64,000 bases of DNA, from positions 1-64,000 of the forward strand of contig CACWXP010000009.1 of NCBI GenBank assembly GCA_902764875.1, written 5' to 3'. The stretch comes from an uncultured Eubacteriales bacterium. Its GTDB lineage: Bacteria; Bacillota; Clostridia; Christensenellales; Aristaeellaceae. Position numbers and translations under genes: made by a program. The stretch's first letter is position 1, and each line of letters starts with the position of its first letter. A model generated the notes under the pieces. That model had not been told where the DNA came from. It did not search any database and worked only from the letters and a program-made list of their open reading frames with translations. This document shows, piece by piece, positions 19,800 to 27,200 of this stretch.

Positions 19800-21092
19800 T
19801 TAGCTCTTGCCTTCCCACCGGTAAGTGGTGAAGAATCGGCAAATAGTCGCCGCCGAATCCGGCGCGTCGTCATGCTCCGCGGTTTCCGTGAAGTCCATAA
19901 TCTGGCGGATGTACGCCGGATCCGTTCCCGGAAGAAATTTGATCCTGGGCCAGCACTGCCGCAGATAGGTCAGGATTTTCAGGCGTTTGTTCTGACTTTC
20001 GTGATAAGAGCTTGACCAAATACCTGTTTCAGATAGAATCAGGTCCCTCAGGAACCCTTTATCTCCGTTGTCCTCGCAGCAAATCTTCCAGATCTCAAAG
20101 CGTTCTGCATCCTCTTTGATCTGAGGCAAAACCTTCTGTACGTTTTTGTGCCACAGACGTCCGTACAGATAGATCTCCTCTGTCCGCGGGTCCTGAAATC
20201 CGATAGTGAAGGCCGTGTAGTCCTCCCCGCCGTAGGCAGCGTCGATGTGGCCGTATCCCAATCCCTTGCATCTGTAGGGTAGCTCTGCATCTGTCTCCGG
20301 TGGCGTGTCAAACACCGCTTCCCCCGCGGCCAGCAGCTTCAGCTCATAGTTGGCCGCAAAGAGCTTCGGTGCCATGGATTTCCGAAGCTGAGCCAGCTGT
20401 ACCGGCGAAATCAGTCCCGTGGTATAGCAGTCGTACCGATGGATGTTTGGCATCTTCCTGAATACATCCTTCTTGTGCCAGGGCGTCCCGAGGTTGATAA
20501 TCCGCCCGCCCCGGTTCCGGATGTTCTGTAGCTCATCGTATTGCAGATTGGTGTGCTCCCGCTCCGCCGAGGACTGATAATCGTCGATGTTGCAGATGTC
20601 GTCTGTAATCACGTATTGGGCGTGTTTCCCCGTGATGGAGCTCTTGATGCCAAGGCCAAGCAGCTGCGGGCTGCCCATCGGCGAGTTCCACAGGTTGGTG
20701 GAAAGCTGATCCACGTTCTCTGTAATAATTTCAACCGCCACCCCGTGGTATACCATGCTGATGTCCCGCAATACCTGGTTCCGCAGAATCTTCGCCACCA
20801 TCCGCAGCATTTCCGCCACGTCGTTGTCGGTCTTGCGAAGGAAGATGATATTGTGGGTCGGATCCAGAACCATAATCAGCGCAATCGCCACTGCCAGGCT
20901 GGAGGATTTGTAGCTTCCCCTGTGTGCCTGCAGCGTGTAATCCTTGGTCCCGAAGACGATTTCCCGGATCCACTTCCCGTGCAGCCGGGTCAGGTCCTTG
21001 AATCCGACCATGACGCCGATCTTCTCCGGATGCTTCAGCATCTCTTTCACGGCGTCTTCCGGGGTGATCGCCCCGGCCTTATTCTTCGTCAT
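19800..21092 (-). CDS. terL: Phage terminase large subunit
   Basis: A 430-aa DNA-packaging motor protein. The ATPase half carries a variant Walker A (LQAHRGSYKSSSLAVAIA) and Walker B YVITDDICN; coupling-motif-like NLGTPWHKKD follows. The nuclease half has acidic residues in the expected positions (GYGHIDAAYGGEDYTAF, CCEDNGDKGF and AEHDDAPDS). GGAGGAGG lies six nt before the ATG at 21092; a longer in-frame start is upstream but lacks such a site. It overlaps the upstream small gene by 14 nt. No portal, capsid or tail genes follow, so it is an isolated packaging cassette rather than a full prophage. Confidence 0.85.
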   Translation of the reverse strand: MTKNKAGAITPEDAVKEMLKHPEKIGVMVGFKDLTRLHGKWIREIVFGTKDYTLQAHRGSYKSSSLAVAIALIMVLDPTHNIIFLRKTDNDVAEMLRMVAKILRNQVLRDISMVYHGVAVEIITENVDQLSTNLWNSPMGSPQLLGLGIKSSITGKHAQYVITDDICNIDDYQSSAEREHTNLQYDELQNIRNRGGRIINLGTPWHKKDVFRKMPNIHRYDCYTTGLISPVQLAQLRKSMAPKLFAANYELKLLAAGEAVFDTPPETDAELPYRCKGLGYGHIDAAYGGEDYTAFTIGFQDPRTEEIYLYGRLWHKNVQKVLPQIKEDAERFEIWKICCEDNGDKGFLRDLILSETGIWSSSYHESQNKRLKILTYLRQCWPRIKFLPGTDPAYIRQIMDFTETAEHDDAPDSAATICRFFTTYRWEGKS

Positions 21093-21426
21093 CGTCTTCC
21101 TCCTCCCCGTCTTCGTTATCGTCGTCTTCGGAATCATCGCCCGATTCCTCGCTCTCCTCCGCATCCTTCGCGGTTTCCTCTCGGATTTCTTCCGCGATGG
21201 CGATCAGCCGGTTCTCCGCGTCCTTCACGGTTCCGCCTTCCGTCATCAGGTGGATGGTGGTGTCCGGTTTCCCGAGCGTCCGTTCAAGGATAAAGCCAAT
21301 CAGCTGTGCTTTGGTTGGACCCGGGGTTTTCGGATCCCGCAGCATCTCTCCCATCGTCTCGATGGCATCCGGTGCCAGTTTCCGGATTTTGTTGTGAAGG
21401 GTTTTGTTCTGGGTCGTCGTACTCAT
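21079..21426 (-). CDS. Putative terminase small subunit-like protein with acidic tail
   Basis: 115 aa. Residues 15-55 (KLAPDAIETMGEMLRDPKTP, QLIGFILERTLGKPDTTI) resemble the DNA-binding end of phage small terminase or related phage proteins, where a GKP motif closes a helical unit. From about residue 85 the chain is almost only Glu, Asp and Ser (EESGDDSEDDDNEDGEEEDD). The 3' end contains the terL ribosome binding site and overlaps terL. GGAGG precedes the ATG. The identification rests on position plus weak similarity. Confidence 0.6.
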   Translation of the reverse strand: MSTTTQNKTLHNKIRKLAPDAIETMGEMLRDPKTPGPTKAQLIGFILERTLGKPDTTIHLMTEGGTVKDAENRLIAIAEEIREETAKDAEESEESGDDSEDDDNEDGEEEDDDEE

Positions 21427-21453
21427 TTTTGAAGCCTCCGTGTTTAGTATTTT

Positions 21454-21470
21454 GCAGAATATGTTTCTGC
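21454..21470. promoter_or_regulatory. Operator-like palindrome before the terminase cassette
   Basis: GCAGAA-N5-TTCTGC lies between the -10 and the ribosome binding site, flanked by two direct copies of TGTTTAG (21441 and 21471). The layout suits a phage-type repressor. Confidence 0.5.
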
Positions 21471-21477
21471 TGTTTAG

Positions 21478-21506
21478 ATTTTAATACATCTTAGAGCATT
21501 TGTCAA
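21478..21506 (-). promoter_or_regulatory. Promoter of the terminase cassette
   Basis: Perfect TTGACA (21501-21506), 17-nt spacer, TAAAAT (21478-21483) on the minus strand, about 50 nt before the first gene of the cassette. Confidence 0.8.
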
Positions 21507-21676
21507 TTATTTTATTTTGATTTTTATCAATTTTCGCGATTAAATGAATATTATAATTTATCAATTCGTTATCGTGTACATACTTTTGATGTTTTTGTAT
21601 AGCATTAGTCAACCATCCGGGCATGCGTACCGCCCTTTTCACGGCGAAAGAAATGTATTCTTGAAAAAAATAGCGC
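21507..21676. other. AT-rich spacer, no gene
   Basis: Between the terminase promoter and the terminator of the GNAT unit. A 65-codon frame exists but starts with TTG in the terminator T-tract and overlaps the promoter; not accepted. Confidence 0.6.
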
Positions 21677-21709
21677 AAAAAAAAAGGGGCCTGTTGTTCT
21701 ACAGGCCCC
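21677..21709 (-). terminator. Intrinsic terminator of the GNAT unit
   Basis: Stem GGGGCCTGT/ACAGGCCCC with a six-nt loop (21686-21709), followed on the minus strand by nine T residues. Strong rho-independent terminator. Confidence 0.9.
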
Positions 21710-21750
21710 GGGGGAGTTATTTAGAATGATATCCTGCTCATTCGATCACA

Positions 21751-22267
21751 CTAACCCAATTGCTGAAACATAAAAATGCAGTTTTCATCATAATTCGGCT
21801 TCAACCGTTTATGGAGTTCATCCTCCGAGACGCTGTCCAGACGGAGAAAACCATATTCTCTGTATCGATGAATCAGACGCTCAAAAGGTAATGCGAATAT
21901 ATAGATGATCTTTACCCCAACGCTCTTTGATGCTTTCTTTATGACCGGAACAATGAAATCACTGAAAATGATCAGACCCGTACCCCTCAAATGTTTCTCC
22001 ATCTTCGGTATGAACTTCATTGATCGAGATCAAACCAGCTTTTACTGAAAAATAACCTACCAGTTCTGAAGAAAAGTTATCCCGAACGATGTAAGTTCGC
22101 ATTGTTCCGGCTTCCTCCTCCGGAAAAGCCAGATACCGCAGATACCGCACAAGACCCTCGCCATTCGGATCTTTCACAGTGAAGGAAAGAATATCCCTTT
22201 CATCGTTCTCCGAAACGCCTAAGTGATTGCAGTAGAACAGGTCATTCTGCAGAATTCCTTTGAGCAA
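21751..22267 (-). pseudogene. GNAT family N-acetyltransferase, broken by deletion and frameshift
   Basis: Two overlapping frames make one acetyltransferase. The first (from 22267) reads MLKGILQNDLFYCNHLGVSE and SSELVGYFSVKAGLISINEV, then stops at 21959. The second (to 21751) reads GTGLIIFSDFIVPVIKKASK, then KIIYIFALPFERLIHRYREY and KRLKPNYDENCIFMF. The central segment that normally carries the acetyl-CoA loop region between these halves is missing, so this is a deletion with frameshift rather than a single indel. The upstream 64-aa gene overlaps by 26 nt and the strong terminator follows. Intact relatives may be toxins of GNAT toxin-antitoxin pairs. Confidence 0.75.
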
Positions 22268-22436
22268 TTTCTCTCTCCCTCACTTTAACGTTCTCTCTGA
22301 TGAGGCGCTGACTCTCACTGCGCATCTTCTCCCGATCAGGCGCCGGAGAATTCATAATCTGCCGGAATATAGCCACGCCCAAATCCTGAGGCAGATTGGT
22401 CATATTCGGTTTCCCGAATCTTGAAACATCAGCCAT
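22242..22436 (-). CDS. Small protein (64 aa) paired with the GNAT gene, possible antitoxin
   Basis: MADVSRFGKPNMTNLPQDLG then NSPAPDREKMRSESQRLIRE. Function not known. It is small, charged, helical in its C-terminal half, placed first in a two-gene unit and overlaps the acetyltransferase start, which is the order of antitoxin before toxin. GGAGG lies eight nt before the ATG at 22436; the GTG three codons earlier is not favoured. With the partner broken it may be a remnant. Confidence 0.55.
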   Translation of the reverse strand: MADVSRFGKPNMTNLPQDLGVAIFRQIMNSPAPDREKMRSESQRLIRENVKVREREIAQRNSAE

Positions 22437-22523
22437 TCCCTGCACCTCCTTCTTTACTATGGTTGCCTGGCCATCCTTGTCTTTCCTGTGTTTACCAGCA
22501 AAATGATACGCTGATACACTTTC

Positions 22524-22552
22524 ATTGTACCAAAAATCAATTCACACCGCAA
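22524..22552 (-). promoter_or_regulatory. Promoter of the small protein-GNAT unit
   Basis: TTGCGG (22547-22552), 17 nt, TACAAT (22524-22529) with extended TGG. Directly downstream the direct repeat GTATCAGCGTATCA (within 22502-22517) could be an operator. Confidence 0.6.
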
Positions 22553-22577
22553 CATGATTCACACATCCGGACGACTC

Positions 22578-22611
22578 AAAAAAAGCACCGGGAGAGGACA
22601 TCTCCCGGTGC
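22578..22611 (-). terminator. Intrinsic terminator after the DUF2815-like remnant
   Basis: Eleven-bp stem GCACCGGGAGA/TCTCCCGGTGC with a five-nt loop (22585-22611), followed on the minus strand by seven T residues. Confidence 0.9.
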
Positions 22612-22624
22612 GTCACAGGGGTTC

Positions 22625-22925
22625 TTACTGAAGGAAATCTTCCTCCGGGTCGTCGACGTCGCCCAGGCCGGCGAACTCCTGCTCGGCGCTGATGCGGCCT
22701 CCGAGGGGCTCGCCGTCGCGGAGCTTCTAGACGTTGTTCAGGCCGCAGGCGATGCCGCGGTTGCCGTTCGTATTGAAGGCGTAGAAGGAGATCGACACGC
22801 GGCCGTAGCAGCCGGAGTAGACCTCGGAGCGATCCAGAATCGGCTGGGCGTTCACGTCCACGATGCCGGGAGCCTTGTCGCTGTTGGCGTTCAGGAACCA
22901 GCAGCCGGCGTAGGCGCAGAACCCG
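22625..22925 (-). pseudogene. DUF2815-like phage protein, C-terminal remnant with in-frame stop
   Basis: The minus-strand frame reads CAYAGCWFLNANSDKAPGIV, ILDRSEVYSGCYGRVSISFY and AFNTNGNRGIACGLNNV. Then a TAG (22727-22729) stands where relatives have Gln, and the frame goes on KLRDGEPLGGRISAEQEFAG to LGDVDDPEEDFLQ and TAA. This is the C-terminal half of DUF2815, a phage protein usually found in replication modules. The N-terminal half is missing. It ends just before a strong terminator, so it was once the last gene of a phage operon. Confidence 0.75.
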
Positions 22926-22947
22926 GTACCACTGTCCGATACCACTG

Positions 22948-23279
22948 TCACACCAGCTGCCTCAAATCCCATGAGCTGGTGTTGAACACCGGGACTCCCA
23001 GCTGCCTGGCATAACGGACGGTAAACGCTGTTCCGCCGGTCATCCGGTGGCAATAGCAGATGCAGAAGGAAGACTCGTCCACCAGCTTCCGGTCCCGGGC
23101 CAGGAATGCTCCTTCCTTCTCCTGGCTGACATAGACCACCTTGTTGCATCTGCGAAGGATGCTACGTGAATAAACATACCCACCATCGTACGATCTGGGT
23201 ATTATTCCAAGTTCATTAGATGTGACGGTATCACCGATTGTTTTCTGCCCAGTTGTATCGTCTATATAGTATTTGCTTC
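22948..23279 (-). pseudogene. SLOG (DUF1273-like) domain protein remnant
   Basis: The minus-strand frame downstream of an in-frame TGA near 23280 reads IIPRSYDGGYVYSRSILRRC, then VVYVSQEKEGAFLARDRKLV, DESSFCICYCH and GGTAFTVRYARQLGVPVFN. The pattern RxxxLVDxSS followed by GGTaxTVxYAxxxGV is that of SLOG/YpsA-type nucleotide-binding domains common in phage genomes. No start codon with a ribosome binding site is seen, and the frame is interrupted upstream. It sits directly before the DUF2815 remnant, as part of the same decayed segment. Confidence 0.5.
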
Positions 23280-23520
23280 CTCAGTGGTAGAGCGTATTAT
23301 CGACTGTTCCATATATGTGGATTAGGAATAATGATTACTTCAATGGGGTTATGACTTTGGATTAATCAAGGGATATTCCAGAAGTAGAACGAGATATCAT
23401 GTTCAAAGCCTTTGTGGATACTCTGCGAGAACGAAAAATGACGAAAAGTTTACATTGCGTTCACATAACTGACACTGGTGCCAGGCACCACTGTCATTCC
23501 CCATTGATACCCCCAAAAAT
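23280..23520. other. Decayed intergenic region
   Basis: No intact gene seen. Short frame fragments (for example GTVDNTLYH before the TGA near 23280) suggest further eroded coding sequence. It ends at a REP-like palindrome. Confidence 0.5.
23470..23496. repeat. REP-like imperfect palindrome
   Basis: TGACACTGGTGCC-A-GGCACCACTGTCA, thirteen-bp arms with one mismatch. Such GGTGCCxGGCACC palindromes often occur near transposase or REP-type elements. No transposase lies beside it. Confidence 0.55.
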
Positions 23521-23524
23521 CACC

Positions 23525-23556
23525 GGCGGCGCTGAAGGTTTCCCTTCAGCGCCGCC
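23525..23556 (-). terminator. Terminator of the giant protein operon
   Basis: Fourteen-bp perfect stem GGCGGCGCTGAAGG/CCTTCAGCGCCGCC with a four-nt loop, 14 nt past the giant gene stop. On the minus strand GGTGATTTTTGG follows, so the T run is offset by four nt. GC-rich and likely efficient. Confidence 0.8.
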
Positions 23557-23570
23557 GCTTTTCATTTTGT

Positions 23571-24200
23571 TCAATTGCCGCTGGCCTTCTCCGCCAGCAG
23601 GCTGTGGAAAACATCCTCCTCAACAATCACGAAGGGCGTATAGCCGTAGTCCGCGTTGTTCATGCCCAGGCGGTCCAGTTTGAACTGAATCTTGCCTTCC
23701 TGCACCTGCGCGGGGATGCAAACCAGTTCGTTTGCCACGCAGAGCAGCACGTAGAGGGTTTCGCCTTCCAGGTGTCCGTCATAGTTGCTGTCCAATCCGT
23801 CAAGGGTGACCTCGAAGTACATCGTGCTCTTGCACACATAGTCGTCGTTCGAGAAGATGCCCAGCACGAAGTCGTACAGCGACTTCCGATCGCGGACCAG
23901 CGCCCAGAGCATCTTGCATACATCGCTCTGCGTGCTGTCGATCAGTGCCTGATAGATCTCCGGCTTCGCGGCTGCCGTGCAGTTCCTGCTGTAGGTTTCC
24001 AGATCCTCGTCGCAGCCGTACTTTTCCTGAAGTGCCGGATCTGTCAGCATCGCATAGTGCGTCGTGGCAAGAACCTTCAGCACCGCCGAGGGAGCAAACA
24101 TGCCGTACACCCGAATCTTGCTGATTCTGTCTTCCAGCATGCGCCAGCCGTCGGGAATCTCTTCCGGTATTTCTTCAAGGGATACATTGACCGGTTGCGC
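23571..24200 (-). other. Unique Cys-bearing C-terminal domain of the giant protein
   Basis: About 205 residues from PVNVSLEEIPEEIPDGWRML to the end. It is unlike the repeats: globular-looking, with six Cys (YGCDEDL, SRNCTAA, DVCKMLW, YVCKSTM, LLCVANELVCIP). The remaining ten thousand residues contain very few. I know no family for it. It could be a capping, anchoring or receptor-binding tip. Confidence 0.6.
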
Positions 24201-27200
24201 GGGCCTGAAGAAGTTCACCAGGTATACATTGCCCCGGATGGAACTGACATCCACGATGCCGTCAACCGTGATGCGCAGCGGACTGTCGCTGGTGCCGACG
24301 TTGTATACGGCGCGGATCTTCAGGTTGTGTGCCGTAATCATGCCGTCGGGTGAGGTGTTCATATTGCCCGCGGTATAGATCGTCACATCATTGGCCAGGA
24401 TCTCACGCACGATCATGTCGTCGGACTTGTTGTCCAGGGTCACGTTCTCGCCGATCGCCGTAATCTCGTCCACATGGGTAACGATCGCGATGTTGCCGCC
24501 GGCCCGGATCTCCAGGTCGTTTACGTCTGCCTGCGTGCCGTCCTTCTGGGTCACGCTGCCGTCAGTCTGGATGTTCACGTTGCTGCCCACGACGTCGTCC
24601 AGCACCACATTGCCGGTGTTGTTGATGGTGGCGTTGTCTCCGCGAATGCCCAGCTCGCTGGTATTCGTCGTCATGGCGCCGCCGCTGCTGTTGCCAATTG
24701 TGGAAGTGGCGTTTCCGGTGGAGATCGCATCCAGCGTCGCAGATCTGCCGGTGATGGTCGGATCGCCGCCCACGCCGGTGATGTCGCCGTGGCTGGTCAG
24801 TGACACGTCGTTCCCCGCGTTGATCCGGTTGATGTCCAGATTCTCGGAGGTCCCGATGTTCACGTTCTGGCCCGCGTTGATGGTGATCACGCCGTCGGTG
24901 TCCACGGTCAGGGCGTTGTTGCTCTGTCCGTTTCCTTCGCCGGGCTGTCCGCCCAGGCTTCCCTCGCGGGAAGTGATGTTGGCGTTGCCCGTCACGCGGA
25001 TCGCCGCGTCGCCTTCCTTGGCGCCTTCAGCCCGAACGCTGCCGGTGCCGCTGGTGTCGCTCTTCACAAGGTTATCTCTGCTGGAACCCGCCACGGCTGT
25101 ATCCACAGCGTTGTTCGCGTTGGTTGCCGTCGTTGCCGCTGCATTGGCCGCGGTCGTTGCGTCATTCACCATCGCCTGGGCTTCTGTCGTTGCCGCCTTC
25201 GGATCATCCGTGCCGGTCAGAGCCTTCAGCTCTTCCTTCAGGTCCTCAACCTTGTTGACTTTGTCATTCAGCGTATTGGTCGTGTTGTCCCGGCCTGCCT
25301 TCGTGTCATTGACGTCCTTGGTTCCGTCGGTGGCCGTTTTCTTTCCGGTGTTGGATTTCACGTAGCTGTCTTTGGCGGTGTTTCTGTCGTTCCTTGCGGT
25401 GTCTTCCGCCGCTTCGGCAGCTGCCAGGTCGTTCACCAGCTTGTCAACTTCCGCTTTATAACTTGTCGCGTCCTCCAGCGCCTTGTCCGCCGCTTCCTTC
25501 GCGCTCTGTGTGTCCGCGGCGTTGGCGGTGGCGGTCGCCAGCTTGTCGGCACTTTCCTTCGCCTTTGTAGCGTCAGCCAGTTTCTCGTTTGCAGCCTTCA
25601 GATCCTGATCGGCGAGTCCCTTTTCTGTGATCGCTTCCTCCAGCGTCTTGCCGGTTTCGGCTTCCGCCTTCGCCTGAGCCTGGTTGGCTTTGTTCAGCGC
25701 AGTCTGGGCTTCCGCCTTTTCCTTCTGAGCGTCGGCCAGTTCATCCTGTGCATCCTTCAGCGTTGCTTCAGCTGTTGCGATATCCTGTGCGTCTCCGTTT
25801 GCTTTCGCTTCGGCGAGCGCGTTCTGCGCTTTGGTAACAGCTTCCTGCTTGTCTTCCAGCGTCTCGTTGGCGGTTTCCAGGTCTTCCTCAGCCTTCGTCA
25901 CCGCGTCCGCCGCAGTCTTCAGCGTATCTCTGATCGCTGTGGCTTCGTCATCAACCTTCTGAGCCGCCTGCTGTTCCGCTGTCGCGTCGTCCAGGGCTGC
26001 CTGCTTCTCAATCGCGTCCTTTGCGGCTGCCAGGGCTTCCTTCGCCAGCTGCGCGTCTTTCTCCGCGTTGGCCTTCTGTTCTGCGGTCGCGTCAGCAGGC
26101 AGGTCCTTCAGGGCCTTCTCCGCTTCCGCGGCTTTCTGCAGGCGATCCTGCATGTTCTCGACCAGCTGCTTGTCCGCTTCAGCCTTCGTCAGAGCGGTCT
26201 GGGCTTCGCCCAGCGCCTTCTCGGCATCCTCGCGGTCCTCGGTAGCCTTGTCCAGCTTCTTGCCGGTCTCCTGTTCGGCCTTGGCCTGATCCTGGTTGGC
26301 TTTGTTTAGGGCAGCCTGGGCTTCCTTCTCTTCCTTCTGTGCGTCAGCCAGTTCATTCTGCGCCGTCTTCTGTGCGGCTTCCGCCGTCTCCAGGTTGTCC
26401 GTCGCTTCCTTCAGTTTGTCCTTCGCTGCTTCTTTTTGTTCGTCCGTCGCGTTCTTATCCGCCATGACTTCATCATAAGCAGCTTTCTCGGTATCGTATG
26501 CGGTCTTCGCTTCTGTTGCCTTGGTCTGCGCGGTTTCAGCCTGTTCCTTAGCGGTTTCCGTGGCGGTCCTGGCATTTTCCAGATTTTCCTCAGCCTCGGC
26601 CACCGCGTCCGCCGCTTCCTGCAGCTTCTGCTCGTCTGCTCTTGCGGCATCCGCTTTCGCCTGGGCTGCGTCACGATCCTCCTTGGCTTCCGTCGCGGCG
26701 TCGATCAGCGCCAGTGCGTGCCGGGCTTCCTCAACGCCCTTCTGGGCCGCGTCCACAGCCACCTTCGCGTCGGCCACGTCTTCCGGTTTGGATTCCGGAT
26801 TGTTCGCCTTGGTCTGATAATCCGTGTAAACCTCGTGCAGCTTCTCTTCCGCGCCGACGATCTGTTCCGTAGCGGTCAGCCGTTCGGCCAGCGCTTCGTC
26901 GGCAATTCTCTCCGCGTCCGCGATGTCCTTGGCTTCCTTCAGTTCAGCCTGGATCGCCTCGAGCTCAGCCTTTTCTTCGTCTGTCGCGTTCGGATCAATC
27001 ACGAACTGGTCGTATTCTTCCTTCGCCTTTTCGGAAGGCGTCTTGGCGTTTTCGTCCGCCTTCGCCTTCTTCTGCTCGGCTTCTGCCTTCGCCTGGGCTG
27101 TGGCTTCCTGCGTCTTCGTCGCTTTCCACAGGTCCGGGTCAGCAGCTGCCAGCGCGTCGTCGGCCTTCGCCAGGTTCGTGTTCGCCGTTGTCAGATTGTT

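Noticed and set aside
21481-21678. 65-codon minus-strand frame between terminator and terminase promoter
   Set aside because: TTG start inside the terminator T-tract, no ribosome binding site, overlaps the promoter, AT-driven composition.
22421-23014. Plus-strand frame of 197 codons over the phage remnants
   Set aside because: Antisense to the DUF2815-like and SLOG-like remnants and crosses a terminator; no start signal.
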